A DNA stretch of 64,000 nt from Flavobacteriaceae bacterium PS02338 (GTDB taxonomy: Bacteria > Bacteroidota > Bacteroidia > Sphingobacteriales > Sphingobacteriaceae): the NCBI GenBank assembly GCA_029959615.1, contig JASCOD010000009.1, positions 1 to 64,000 of the forward strand, in the 5' to 3' direction. Positions 33,997 through 43,385 of this stretch are shown in pieces. The translations under genes were made by a program, and so were the position numbers. How positions within the stretch are numbered: position 1 is the stretch's first letter; each line of letters opens with the position of its first letter. The notes under the pieces were generated by a model that saw nothing but the letters and a program-made list of their open reading frames with translations, did not search any database and was not told the origin of the DNA.

Positions 33997-36404
33997 ACAG
34001 AAACTACGATAAAAAGGACATTCAACTTCTTGCAATATTACTATTTATTCTTGTTTTTATAGCAAGTTGCGCTTCAACAAAATATATAGAAGACCACCAG
34101 GCGATAGTAAAAAAAGTAAAGATAGACAGTATTGATAAGGAATATCAAGAGGCTGCTTACTTATACGTACAGAAAGATATTAAGCCAATAGAAGGCTTTG
34201 GTATCAATGTGGGTATCTACAATATCTTTAATACCAAGAATGGTAAATATCGAAAAACGAATATCAGGCCTCTGGGTAGTCCTCCGCCAATTCTGGACAG
34301 TACCTTGGTTGAAATATCGCGTAGTCAGATTGAGAAATTTTTAAAAAGTAAAGGTTTTTTCAACGCAGAAGTAAAATCTGAAATCAAAGTTAAGAAGAAG
34401 AAGGCAAAGTTGATTTTTACAGCAAAAACTGGCGAACCTTTTATGGTAAATAAGCTTACCAATGAAATACCAGACGAAACTGTAAAGTCTTTGTATTTAA
34501 ACTCTAAAAATACATTTTCACGTTTGCGTGAAGGCATGCAATATGATGAAGACTCTTTATCCAATGAACGGGAAGAGATCTATCATTTACTTCGCCAAAA
34601 CGGATATTATGATTTTGTAAGACCCTACGTAAAGTTTAGTCCAGATTCTAATCAGAATAATAATAAGGTAAAAGTAAAACTGATTATCGATAATCCTATT
34701 GATAGTACAGACAAACACAAGGTTTACAGGATAGGGGAAACAAATATTGTTATAGCACCAAGTACAGAAGGTTTTACAGATTCTATTAAGTTTAACAAGC
34801 GAAGCTTTAATGGGATACGTTTTACAGATTTATCAGGGAAGTTTAGACGAAATCCGATTACAAGGTATGATTTTATCAAGCGAGGAGAAAGGTATAATAT
34901 AGATGATGAAAAGCTTACCTACGATAGACTTTACGAACTGAATATTTTTAAGAATGTTAAAATAGATTACTTAAAAAACAAAGATACCGCGGACGTCATA
35001 GATCCTGTGATATTACTTATTCCTCAAAAAAGGATGAGTAATAGGATAGAAGGAGAGATTCCATTTAACAATGCTACGGTTGGTTTCACACTGAGTAACA
35101 CCTATACCAATAACAATTTCTTAAGGGGTGGCGAGAAGTTCCAGTTTCAGGTAAAAGGTGGGTTGCAGTCTAGGTTTATAGATGGTAAGTCAATTTTTTC
35201 AGATATCTATCAAAGAGACTTTTCTGTTAGTGCTAGTTTAACTGTACCTCGTTTAATGGTGCCATTTAGAATCCCTATGATGGGTAAGAATGGAATTCCA
35301 TACACTACGTTTGCAAGTAGTTATTTGTATGCTTTACAGAAAGACATCACCATTCGTAGGATATTTATCAATTCAATTACTTACGACTGGGTAGAAACAA
35401 AATCGAAGTTACACTCTTTTACGCCGCTGAACTTTGAATATCGTTTTGGTAGTGTACTTATTGATACCAATGATAAAAGTGATTGGGATAAGTATTTAGC
35501 GAACAAGCAACTTTTCGAGCAGAATTCTTATAATATTACACTTTTGGGGCGTAAGGATTTTACCTTGGGCATGAAGTACGCTTATTCTTTGAATGCAGAT
35601 AAATTACTGCAGAATAGAAGTTTCATTTACTTTAGAGGTAACATTGATATTGCTGGTAATATGTTACAGGGGCTATCTAGGCTAATGGGCAATAAACATG
35701 ATCCTTCAAATGGAGATTATGGAAAAGTGTTAGGTCTGCCGTTTAATCAATACGTACGTCCAGAAATAGATGTTAGATGGTACAAAAGTTTAGGTGCCGA
35801 ATCTCAGTTAGTAACAAGATTAAATATGGGGGTAGGTTATGCATATGGTAACTCTACTGCCATGCCTTTCGAAAAGTTGTTTTATGCAGGTGGCTCTAGC
35901 GGTGTTAGAGCTTGGCAGGCCAGAACATTGGGCCCAGGTAATTACAATCGAGAAGTGATTACTAGTGCTGAAGCTAGATCTTCTTCATTTGGTATCGATC
36001 AGTTGGGTCAAATGCGTATTGAAGCTAATTTAGAATACCGCTTTCTGTTGATCCGCAAGTTTTTTGGAGGCAAATTAAATGGAGCCACATTTTTAGATGC
36101 AGGAAATATTTGGAATATTGCTCCTGGAAATCCGCAACCTCAAACCTATTTTAAGTTTGATAAACTAACAGATCAAATTGCTCTCGGTACTGGTTTAGGT
36201 TTTAGATACGATGTCCAGTTTTTTGTGTTTAGGTTTGATATTGGCTTGAAGCTGAAAGACCCTCAGTTTGTTGGAGAAGACCAATGGGTAATTGGCAAAT
36301 TTATCAATGGTGGAAAAACCTTTAAAGCAAATTATTTAGCTACTCATAGTCCCGATAGGTATCGTTTCTTACAATACAACTTCGGAATTGGAATGCCTTT
36401 TTAA
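33987..36404 (+). CDS. TamL-like lipoprotein of the BamA/TamA (Omp85) family
   Basis: The 805 residues start with a lipoprotein signal (LLAILLFILVFIASC, lipobox Cys about 28). POTRA-like repeats follow (about 110-320), then a 16-strand Omp85 barrel with PFEKLFYAGGSSGVRAWQAR and a C-terminal aromatic end (YNFGIGMPF). TamA homologues with a lipid anchor are known from Bacteroidota as TamL and work with TamB in outer-membrane assembly. The only start codon that keeps the signal peptide is TTG at 33987, because an in-frame stop lies at 33975. Translation thus probably begins at TTG. No tamB is next to it. Confidence 0.9.
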   Translation: MKAYRNYDKKDIQLLAILLFILVFIASCASTKYIEDHQAIVKKVKIDSIDKEYQEAAYLYVQKDIKPIEGFGINVGIYNIFNTKNGKYRKTNIRPLGSPPPILDSTLVEISRSQIEKFLKSKGFFNAEVKSEIKVKKKKAKLIFTAKTGEPFMVNKLTNEIPDETVKSLYLNSKNTFSRLREGMQYDEDSLSNEREEIYHLLRQNGYYDFVRPYVKFSPDSNQNNNKVKVKLIIDNPIDSTDKHKVYRIGETNIVIAPSTEGFTDSIKFNKRSFNGIRFTDLSGKFRRNPITRYDFIKRGERYNIDDEKLTYDRLYELNIFKNVKIDYLKNKDTADVIDPVILLIPQKRMSNRIEGEIPFNNATVGFTLSNTYTNNNFLRGGEKFQFQVKGGLQSRFIDGKSIFSDIYQRDFSVSASLTVPRLMVPFRIPMMGKNGIPYTTFASSYLYALQKDITIRRIFINSITYDWVETKSKLHSFTPLNFEYRFGSVLIDTNDKSDWDKYLANKQLFEQNSYNITLLGRKDFTLGMKYAYSLNADKLLQNRSFIYFRGNIDIAGNMLQGLSRLMGNKHDPSNGDYGKVLGLPFNQYVRPEIDVRWYKSLGAESQLVTRLNMGVGYAYGNSTAMPFEKLFYAGGSSGVRAWQARTLGPGNYNREVITSAEARSSSFGIDQLGQMRIEANLEYRFLLIRKFFGGKLNGATFLDAGNIWNIAPGNPQPQTYFKFDKLTDQIALGTGLGFRYDVQFFVFRFDIGLKLKDPQFVGEDQWVIGKFINGGKTFKANYLATHSPDRYRFLQYNFGIGMPF

Positions 36405-36407
36405 AGG

Positions 36408-36540
36408 GAACAGGAATTAGTGGTTAGGTATCAGTTAAGAATAATTGATTTTAAAAATTACAAATGGATCAATTGTCAAGGAATTAATAAATATCTGGCG
36501 ATACTAATTCCTTAATCCTAGTCCCTAATCCTTAAATATA
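36408..36540. repeat. Dispersed imperfect palindrome (GGAATTAGG family)
   Basis: AACAGGAATTAGTGGTTAGG near 36410 is mirrored by CTAATTCC...AATCCTAGTCCCTAATCC near 36500-36535. Similar stuttering GGATTAGG/CAGGTATTAGG strings occur at 29500-29600, 43310-43385, 46015-46060 and 52018-52080. Confidence 0.6.
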
Positions 36541-36541
36541 C

Positions 36542-37069
36542 TTAAACCAAATTCTTCAAGTAATCAAATATCGTTTCAAAATAGGTTGAAATATTTAGAC
36601 CATTACTATAGCTAAAGAAGAAGAAAATCAAAAAAAGTACCACAGCCATGTAAATGAATTTCTTAAAAGCAAAGGCTAAAATCAAGATAATAAGTGGTAT
36701 AATGATGAAGAAAATCCTGCTAATGGTAATGGGACTGAGGTCACCATCTTTTTTGTAGACATAAAGTAGTTTGCTATGCGTTCCGGCATCATTTTCATGT
36801 TTAATATAAACGAAAGTAGATTTATCTATAGGTAGTGGTAAAATTGAAACGCCTTCGTTAAAATTAAGTTGCTGGGTAAATCCACTCACACTAAATGTAT
36901 AGGTTCCGTTAATGCTTTCTATTGGTTTCTCTAAGCTGTCTGCGGCTATAATTGCAATTTTGCTGTTTTTAAGAAGGCTTTCCTTTACAATGAAGTTGTT
37001 GATGCCTGTACCTTGAGCAAAGCTGATGGCTGTAGATAGAAATAGGTAAACAAAAAACGCTAATCTCAT
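36542..37069 (-). CDS. Exported two-span membrane protein, partner of the patatin gene
   Basis: The 175 residues have a signal peptide (MRLAFFVYLF to SFAQG), a beta-rich extracytoplasmic domain of about 95 residues and two adjacent membrane spans near the C-terminus (IFFIIIPLIILILAF; FIYMAVVLFLIFFFF). I do not recognise the family. It starts 3 bp after the stop of the patatin/barrel gene, so the two are almost certainly co-transcribed. A role in anchoring or regulating that enzyme is possible but unproven. Confidence 0.7.
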   Translation of the reverse strand: MRLAFFVYLFLSTAISFAQGTGINNFIVKESLLKNSKIAIIAADSLEKPIESINGTYTFSVSGFTQQLNFNEGVSILPLPIDKSTFVYIKHENDAGTHSKLLYVYKKDGDLSPITISRIFFIIIPLIILILAFAFKKFIYMAVVLFLIFFFFSYSNGLNISTYFETIFDYLKNLV

Positions 37070-37072
37070 AAA

Positions 37073-39388
37073 TTATTCTAAAGATCTTTTATTGTAAATT
37101 AAATATCCAATATGAAAGAGTACACCGTGTCTACGTTTAGTTTCATCATATAGGTTGTAGCTTAAGCTAATCGGTCCTAAAGGTGATTGGTAGACTAAGC
37201 CCGCGGTTCCAGCGTAACGCCATTTGCTTAGCGTGTTTTCGAAGCCTACTTGTTGCATGCCAATTCTCTTAAATTCCTGATAAGGCAAAAATACATATCC
37301 TTCTATACGTAAGTCAAATTTTCTTTGTAGGGTAAAGATATTTTTAATTCCGCCAGCAGCGTAATTGAAGGCTCTGAAATTTGCTAAAAAAGTAGAACGA
37401 CTGTCTTGTAATGGATAAAAAGCAGGTGAGGCCAGTAGCGTAGCATAAAAATTATTAAATAATGGTTGGTTAGACGCAACTGCTTCTGCTAAGTAACCTA
37501 GGCTATAGTTTTTTGTATGTAAGAAGTAATATTCGTAGCTAAATTTGGCATGTATCCACTGTCTGAAATTCCTGCTTATAGGCGATGTCATGCTGGGGCC
37601 TAAATTGTTAGCTTGGATGTTTCCAGGAAGATAGTTTTCTTTTCCGGTAGTATAGCTGAAATTTAATAATATGTTTTGCCCAGCGGTTGGGTATTGCTTG
37701 CGGTTGAGCGAGTTTTTTTCAAATGTTAATCCAGCCCTAAAGCCATTAAAAACAGTTCGGTCTAATAAATCTCCTACTACGAATGTACCTGTTGGGCTGT
37801 AATTGTCACTGTTGTTGATAAAGGCAGAATTTAATATAATTCTAGCATTTCTGTTTAGTGGAAATCCAAATTTCAAGTCAATTTTTCGATCGGCTTGATC
37901 TATGTAGACAGGTGAAGGATTCTCAACAAAAATCTTACTCGTATTATAGTAGTTCCAATGATTGTAAGTAAGTTCTGCGCCTAAAAACAAAGGCAACTTT
38001 GTTGGGTAGTCTATCCTTCCACTGAGTTGCAGCGACTCGTAAAAGCGGCCAGAATAGAAATTAGAGGCGAAGGTGTAAGCTTTTCTATTGAGGTAATTAT
38101 ATTGTACACCTAAAAATACGTTGCTAATAGGACGAGTAGAAATATTACCGCCAAAATCTATCTTCAAACTTTTTTTAGGTTGTGCTACTATCTCAAAATT
38201 ATAACTGTCTGTTTCTGTATCATAAATGATTTTTGGATAAACAGCCTCAAAAACTTCATCAGCAACTAATTTGTAGTATCCTCTTTTGATATCACTTAGG
38301 TTAAATGTTTCGTCATCGCTCTTAAACAGCCTTTCTATATACCGTTTCTGTTGTGAATTAACTCCTTTTACTAGCACATTACTGAAAACCAACTCCGATT
38401 TACTCATGTTAAAATCGTTACGTTTTTTAATTAGTTCTTCAGTGTCAACTCTTTTGCTAACAGTTGCTTTTATTTTATCCATCTCGGCCATGGTAGCCTC
38501 ATAACCTTTTTTAATTAGTTCTGCTACAGGCAAAAAGTTGGTAGAACTGTACTCGGAGAGGTTAGGTTGAATGTATACTCCATTTTTGCCTACTAAGGTA
38601 GAGTCTGATTTAGATAGGAACATGTAAATCAAGAATCTGTTGAGTAGCCTATCATCGTTTTTTGGGTACTCGTTAAAAGTTTTTGAAGATACATTAGCAC
38701 CGATAATGAAATCGGGCTTAAATTCTTTCTGCATTATATCTGCTGGAAAATTGTTGTAAATGCCTCCATCGAAAACAAATTTATCATCTAGTTTAATGGG
38801 GCGATAAATGAAAGGAACTGTCATGCTAGCTCTTACTGCTTCGGTTAGACTTCCTTTATTTACTACTATGCTTTTTTGCGACAAAATATCAGAGGCCATA
38901 CAGCGAAAAGGAACGAATAGATTGTCGAAATTATCTTTGGCTACAGCTGACGCCTGCGAAAAAAGCTCCAGAAGAGCAAAATTCAAAGGGATATCATTTA
39001 CTAAATTGGGCCTAAAACTTAAGCGCAAACTGGTGTCAATTGCCATTTTTGCGGTTAATATCGATGGATTTGGGGTAGATTTTTGGAAATAAAAGCTGTA
39101 ATCACTCTTGTAACGTCCACTTACCCAATCTTGGAAATCATTACTAAGGGCAATTTTTTCAATTTGCTTAGGGGAATAGCCAGCTGCATACATGGCACCT
39201 ACAATAGCTCCCATGGAGGTTCCCGTAATATAATCAATAGGAATATTGTTTTCCTCAAGAGCTTTTAAAGTACCTATGTGAGCTAAGCCCTTTGCACCAC
39301 CACCGCTAAAAACTACTCCAACTTTTTGAGCGCTAAGTTGAAATGTAATCGAAAAAAGAAATATGACTAATATACTTTTACGGAACAT
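37073..39388 (-). CDS. Patatin-like phospholipase with C-terminal outer-membrane barrel
   Basis: The 771 residues begin with a signal peptide (1-20). The patatin domain has the oxyanion-hole loop SGGGAKG (28-34), nucleophile Ser58 in GTSMG (56-60) and the dyad aspartate Asp207 in DGGIYNNFP. A POTRA-like linker (about 330-400) leads into a barrel of about 16 strands ending LFHIGYLIYNKRSLE. This is the layout of PlpD-type (type Vd-like) proteins, which display a lipolytic domain across the outer membrane. The predicted reaction is hydrolysis of phospholipid acyl esters. Confidence 0.93.
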   Translation of the reverse strand: MFRKSILVIFLFSITFQLSAQKVGVVFSGGGAKGLAHIGTLKALEENNIPIDYITGTSMGAIVGAMYAAGYSPKQIEKIALSNDFQDWVSGRYKSDYSFYFQKSTPNPSILTAKMAIDTSLRLSFRPNLVNDIPLNFALLELFSQASAVAKDNFDNLFVPFRCMASDILSQKSIVVNKGSLTEAVRASMTVPFIYRPIKLDDKFVFDGGIYNNFPADIMQKEFKPDFIIGANVSSKTFNEYPKNDDRLLNRFLIYMFLSKSDSTLVGKNGVYIQPNLSEYSSTNFLPVAELIKKGYEATMAEMDKIKATVSKRVDTEELIKKRNDFNMSKSELVFSNVLVKGVNSQQKRYIERLFKSDDETFNLSDIKRGYYKLVADEVFEAVYPKIIYDTETDSYNFEIVAQPKKSLKIDFGGNISTRPISNVFLGVQYNYLNRKAYTFASNFYSGRFYESLQLSGRIDYPTKLPLFLGAELTYNHWNYYNTSKIFVENPSPVYIDQADRKIDLKFGFPLNRNARIILNSAFINNSDNYSPTGTFVVGDLLDRTVFNGFRAGLTFEKNSLNRKQYPTAGQNILLNFSYTTGKENYLPGNIQANNLGPSMTSPISRNFRQWIHAKFSYEYYFLHTKNYSLGYLAEAVASNQPLFNNFYATLLASPAFYPLQDSRSTFLANFRAFNYAAGGIKNIFTLQRKFDLRIEGYVFLPYQEFKRIGMQQVGFENTLSKWRYAGTAGLVYQSPLGPISLSYNLYDETKRRHGVLFHIGYLIYNKRSLE

Positions 39389-39437
39389 GTTCTATAAAAG
39401 TACCTATTTTCTTTGATTTTAAAATTTTTCTTGAGAC

Positions 39438-39926
39438 TTAGTTAAGAATGAAAATAGAATAAGTTAGATATGTGGCAAAACTAACCCATAAAAAATAAGG
39501 GAGAAATAACCAGCCTGCTAGCTTATCAAAGCGATAAAATATAAATGCGTTGATAATGATTAATAACAGTAAAAGTACAATTTCAATTAATGCAAACCCT
39601 ACTTGATGGAGTTCGAAAAAAATGAACGACCACATAAGGTTGAAAATCAATTGTACGATGTAGATAACTATAGCCCAATGAAACCATTCTGCCGTTTTGC
39701 GGTTTTTCCAAACCCTGAAGGACGCAATTCCCATTAAAACATAAAGTGTAGTCCATACGGGTGCAAATATCCAATTAGGTGGATTAAATGAAGGTTTATT
39801 AATTGTGGTATACCAAGTTTTTACCGACTCCATAGTAAACATACTGCCTAAAAAGCCAATTAGCAATGGTATAGCGATGCAGATTAATAAAGCGAGTGGG
39901 TTGGAGATTGAACTTTTCTTTGCCAT
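39438..39926 (-). CDS. TspO/MBR family tryptophan-rich membrane protein
   Basis: The 162 residues contain five membrane spans. The signatures WYTTINKPSFNPPNWIFAPV and TTLYVLMGIASFRVWK are diagnostic of TspO. These proteins bind porphyrins and act in tetrapyrrole and stress physiology at the membrane. The C-terminus (LPYFLWVSFATYLTYSIFIL) keeps the conserved aromatic helix. It is a single gene with no pigment genes nearby. Confidence 0.95.
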   Translation of the reverse strand: MAKKSSISNPLALLICIAIPLLIGFLGSMFTMESVKTWYTTINKPSFNPPNWIFAPVWTTLYVLMGIASFRVWKNRKTAEWFHWAIVIYIVQLIFNLMWSFIFFELHQVGFALIEIVLLLLLIIINAFIFYRFDKLAGWLFLPYFLWVSFATYLTYSIFILN

Positions 39927-40006
39927 AATTATCGATTACTCCAATTTAACAATCATTTTAAAAAAGTGTTTAACTGTAAGCTAAAAATTACTTTAAAGCT
40001 GAATAG

Positions 40007-40153
40007 TTACTTATTTTTATCTTTTTTCTTGCCAAAATTCCAAGGGCAATTCTTGCATTTGTTCTTGCAGCAATAACCTCTTTTTAAATGATAGGAAGCT
40101 GTAAAAACCATCAAGCCATCTTCATTAAAATAGAAATCTTCGCCTTCTTTCAT
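40007..40153 (-). CDS. DUF5522 family mini-protein
   Basis: The frame encodes 48 residues: start KEGEDFYFNEDG, then LMVFTASYHLKRGYCCKNKC and KNCPWNFGKK. The four cysteines in YCCKNKCKNCPW and the preceding YHLKRG are the hallmark of the DUF5522 family, very common in Bacteroidota and related bacteria. The Cys cluster suggests metal binding. It stands alone in the gap between TspO and the MBL exonuclease and would be missed by length cut-offs. Confidence 0.85.
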   Translation of the reverse strand: MKEGEDFYFNEDGLMVFTASYHLKRGYCCKNKCKNCPWNFGKKKDKNK

Positions 40154-40211
40154 GTAATTTAAATGATTGAATTTTGAATGATAGAATGAGTAAATGATAA
40201 AACGAGTTGAG

Positions 40212-41162
40212 TTAATTTAGAATTTTAACGTTGAGTTGGTCTTTAAAATGAGTCTGCAATTGTTTCCCGTCTCCATGTAAGGTCCAAATCTCTTTTGGTT
40301 TTACTTCTTCAATGGCTGTGATAATGCCTTCCCAATCTACGTGATCAGAAATATACAAGTGCAGGCCGTTGCCTTGCTGTAGGTATTTCCACCCAGTAGC
40401 AAATACTCGTACTACATTTATTGCCCTTATGTAACTGTTGAAAACCATTGGAGGAACTAAATATATATTGCCTTCTAATTGCTGTTTCATGATCTTTCTA
40501 TCATAAACCTGATAGTTACCGAGAGCAACACCTTGCTGTTCGTAAATATTGGCAAATGGCATAATATTGTGATGAACCAATATTTTTTTATCTGGGCAGT
40601 ACTTATTAATCAGTGAAATTAGGCTTTGACTTTTCCCTAAAGCATAAGCACCCAGCATGATATTACTGCTAACTGTATTTAGTTTTTTAATTTCTTCTTC
40701 TGCATCCGGATGTTTCACTTCTGGATCAGCAAATGTAGTTTCTGTGATCAATACATCGGCTTGTATAAACTCGATTGGCTCGCAGGTGCTGTCTGGCTTT
40801 ACTTTGTAATCTCCAGTGTATAAATAGCGCACATTTTGATATTCCATCAATATCATAGCCGAACCTAAGATATGGCCGGCAGGATAAAAGCTAATTTTGA
40901 TACCATTAATATCAAATTTCTCCTGATAAGCCTTGATTTCAAAATGAACTGCTGCAAATTTTTTATAGCGATGCTGCATGAAAAGCTGAGTGGCCTTTGT
41001 GCAATACACATTCTCGTTTCCACTTACTGCGTGATCTCCATGAGCATGAGAAATTACCGCATTAACGACAGGTTCTTGTGGGTCTAAGTAGAAATTACCG
41101 TAACTACAATATAGTCCGGTTTTGGTCAACGTAATAAAATCTTGAAGTATAGGGTGGGTCAT
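40212..41162 (-). CDS. Metallo-beta-lactamase fold, ligase-associated DNA exonuclease family
   Basis: The 316 residues carry the metal motif ISHAHGDH (about 38-45), FYPAGHILGSAMI and YLYTGDYK. The C-terminus has LHLYISDHVDWEGIITAIEE, as in the beta-CASP-like family annotated as ligase-associated exonuclease. That family usually sits beside an ATP-dependent DNA ligase and an Lhr-type helicase, thought to act together in DNA repair. Neither is in this window; the nearest neighbour is coaE. The nuclease role is inferred from family membership. Confidence 0.88.
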   Translation of the reverse strand: MTHPILQDFITLTKTGLYCSYGNFYLDPQEPVVNAVISHAHGDHAVSGNENVYCTKATQLFMQHRYKKFAAVHFEIKAYQEKFDINGIKISFYPAGHILGSAMILMEYQNVRYLYTGDYKVKPDSTCEPIEFIQADVLITETTFADPEVKHPDAEEEIKKLNTVSSNIMLGAYALGKSQSLISLINKYCPDKKILVHHNIMPFANIYEQQGVALGNYQVYDRKIMKQQLEGNIYLVPPMVFNSYIRAINVVRVFATGWKYLQQGNGLHLYISDHVDWEGIITAIEEVKPKEIWTLHGDGKQLQTHFKDQLNVKILN

Positions 41163-41270
41163 TTGTTGTTAGTCGATGGTTGATAGTTAATCGTTTGTAT
41201 GGAGTTTCTACCACCATTTAAACAGAATTTATTTAGAAGAATATTATGTATTCAATCATTCAAAATTTTA

Positions 41271-41867
41271 TCACTCAGTCATTTTTAAAAACAGCTCATG
41301 TAAATCTAAAACTTGTAAAATAATAGATTTGCTTTCGTTGTTTTCAATGAAATAATCAGCTAGTTTTAGCTTTTGTCTATCGGTAAATTGTTTGTTCATT
41401 CTGGCAAGTACCTGTTCTTCGCTTACTTTATCTCTTTGCGTAACCCTAGCTATTTTCAAGGTGTGTGGCGCTGTTACAAGAATGTTCTTGTCACACATTT
41501 CATAAGAACCGCTTTCAAATAATAGAGCTGCTTCTTTTAAGGAATAAGGTAGGTGCTTTGGTAGTTTAGCATCCCATTCATCAAAAGCTCTAAATACGGC
41601 TGGATGGACTAAGGCATTTAGCTTAATCAATTCTGTTTCGTTGTTAAATACAATATTGGCGATATGCTTGTTGTTTAAAACTCCATTTTCAAGGTAGCTT
41701 TGCTCTCCAAATGTATCTTTAATGCCTTTAATCAAAATCTGATCGATGGTCATGATTTGCTTGGCAACTGTATCCGCATAAAAAACAGGAATACCTAAAG
41801 TTTCAAAAACTTTGCAAATCGTAGTTTTGCCACTTCCTATTCCGCCAGTTATTCCAATCTTCAACAT
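41271..41867 (-). CDS. coaE: Dephospho-CoA kinase
   Basis: The 198 residues start with the P-loop ITGGIGSGKTT (6-16). They continue with the conserved YADTVAKQIM and LVHPAVFRAFDEW, and the LLFESGSYEMCD segment. It phosphorylates the 3' hydroxyl of dephospho-CoA, the last step of coenzyme A synthesis. The start codon shares one base with the stop of the YbbR gene, indicating translational coupling. The nusB-DUF1573-yajC-ybbR-coaE order here is common in Bacteroidota. Confidence 0.97.
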   Translation of the reverse strand: MLKIGITGGIGSGKTTICKVFETLGIPVFYADTVAKQIMTIDQILIKGIKDTFGEQSYLENGVLNNKHIANIVFNNETELIKLNALVHPAVFRAFDEWDAKLPKHLPYSLKEAALLFESGSYEMCDKNILVTAPHTLKIARVTQRDKVSEEQVLARMNKQFTDRQKLKLADYFIENNESKSIILQVLDLHELFLKMTE

Positions 41868-42814
41868 TACTTTTCGATAATAAAATCTACGTTACTAGGC
41901 TCGATACTTATTAGATTCGAAAACTCGGGTAGCTTGGTTACTTTTACCGAAAGCTTATTATGCCCCAATATTTTCCATTCGTTTAAATCTATTGCTGCTT
42001 TTAATGTCTCTTCGTTAGCCTTTGCATAATTAGATAGTGCTACCAATAAAGTGATTTTTACTTTTTTGGGGTACAGTTTCACATCATGGTACTCTCTATT
42101 ATTTAATATCGCCAAGGGAACTTCAATGGTCTTTTCTGTAAACTCGTCTACCGAGATCTTAACGCCCACGGCACTAGGGTAAATGCTTACATTACTAATG
42201 GCATTTTTAAGGATGTTAATTCTAGTGTCAATGCTGTTTTTAATATCACTGATTTTTAAACTATCCGTATGCCAAACATGTATTTTTTCTAATTCCTCAT
42301 GCGGCCCAGAAATATTAACATAAGAAGGGGTAAGTTTAATTTCTTTAGCTATGCCGTACTGAGGAGCGAAAGAGAATTTAGAAATTAATTTTAAGGGAAC
42401 GCGTTTGTTGGTTCTTCTAGAAAAATCGAAGTAAAGTGTATCGGGTTTAATAGAGATTATTTTTTGGGAAGTTTCTAATTGTCTGTTCACTTGGTCTAAC
42501 TGCTCGGAGAAAACGACATAACTTCTACTATTCAGTTTCTGCAAACTTACAGCAATGGAGGGAGGTTTAATCCTTAAACGGGCAAATAGGAGTTGCCAAC
42601 CTGTACCTTCTACTTTTAAGGCTACCGTATCGGGCTGTAGGGCCTTAAAAGCTTTACCTTGAGGCTCGTCCTTATATAAAAGTTCAGTCTGTACCGTATA
42701 AGGATATTTTTTGTTGAGTGCTAAAAATAACCAAGCACCAACAGCACATATCACACAGATGACAATAGCTCCGAAGCGTTTTTGTTCTAGCTTGGTTAGT
42801 TTTATAAAGGGCAT
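41867..42814 (-). CDS. YbbR-domain membrane protein
   Basis: The 315 residues have one N-terminal span (RFGAIVICVICAVGAWLFLAL, about 13-33). Periplasmic YbbR-like beta repeats follow, with VNISGPHEELEKIHVWHTDS near 190-210. In Firmicutes the YbbR protein CdaR regulates a cyclic-di-AMP cyclase; in Bacteroidota the single-span form is found beside coaE and yajC, and its role is not known. It overlaps coaE by one base. Confidence 0.88.
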   Translation of the reverse strand: MPFIKLTKLEQKRFGAIVICVICAVGAWLFLALNKKYPYTVQTELLYKDEPQGKAFKALQPDTVALKVEGTGWQLLFARLRIKPPSIAVSLQKLNSRSYVVFSEQLDQVNRQLETSQKIISIKPDTLYFDFSRRTNKRVPLKLISKFSFAPQYGIAKEIKLTPSYVNISGPHEELEKIHVWHTDSLKISDIKNSIDTRINILKNAISNVSIYPSAVGVKISVDEFTEKTIEVPLAILNNREYHDVKLYPKKVKITLLVALSNYAKANEETLKAAIDLNEWKILGHNKLSVKVTKLPEFSNLISIEPSNVDFIIEK

Positions 42815-42830
42815 GAGGTAAAATTACAAT

Positions 42831-42863
42831 AAAAAAGCCACTCCAAATAAATTGAAGTGGCTT
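42831..42863 (-). terminator. Intrinsic terminator after yajC
   Basis: On the minus strand AAGCCACTTCAA pairs with TTGGAGTGGCTT with one mismatch, followed by TTTT. It separates the nusB-DUF1573-yajC transcript from ybbR-coaE. Confidence 0.8.
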
Positions 42864-42874
42864 AAATTATAAAT

Positions 42875-42956
42875 GCCACAGGTGCAACGATATTTTATTG
42901 TTGGATAGATGTTGAATACCTATTTGCTTAGATACTTAAAACTGTGTATCTGTGGC
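42875..42956. repeat. Dispersed palindrome (GCCACAGAT family), copy 2
   Basis: GCCACAGGTGCAACGAT (42875-42891) is inverted as ACTGTGTATCTGTGGC (42941-42956). Compare with 22243-22324; the right arms share CTGTGTATCTGTGGC. Confidence 0.7.
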
Positions 42957-42962
42957 TTGCTT

Positions 42963-43274
42963 TTATGCTTTTGGAGCTGCAGCTTTTGTAGCATCTAAAG
43001 AGATAGCAGACTTGTCGAAACGTATTTTACCGCCACCTTCTGTCTCGATAAGGAATGTAGTTTCTGCCGCACCTACGATTTTACCGTGAATACCTGCTGT
43101 CGTTACAATTTTATCGCCTACTTTAAGCTCTTCCACTAATTTTTTGTGGTCTTTAGCTTTTTTCATTTGTGGTCTAATCATAAAGAAATAAAATACGACC
43201 ATGATTAATACCATTGGAACAATTGTCCCAATCATATTGCCTCCTGCGGCTTGTAAAATTACTGTTGATATCAT
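42963..43274 (-). CDS. yajC: Preprotein translocase accessory subunit YajC
   Basis: The 103 residues contain one membrane span followed by the family signature YFFMIRPQMKKAKDHKKLVE. A cytoplasmic beta domain follows with VGDKIVTTAGIHGKIVG and IRFDKSAI. YajC associates with SecDF at the inner membrane and supports protein export. The short Ala/Lys tail (ATKAAAPKA) is normal. It lies about 110 bp after the DUF1573 gene, the gap being a dispersed repeat. Confidence 0.97.
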   Translation of the reverse strand: MISTVILQAAGGNMIGTIVPMVLIMVVFYFFMIRPQMKKAKDHKKLVEELKVGDKIVTTAGIHGKIVGAAETTFLIETEGGGKIRFDKSAISLDATKAAAPKA

Positions 43275-43385
43275 TATTTAAATTATTGTTTTGTTATTTA
43301 TTGTTGAATTGTTCATTAGTCATTAGTTTATTTGGAATTGGGTATTATTTCATTTTTCTAACACCTATTTCCTGATCCCTAATCC

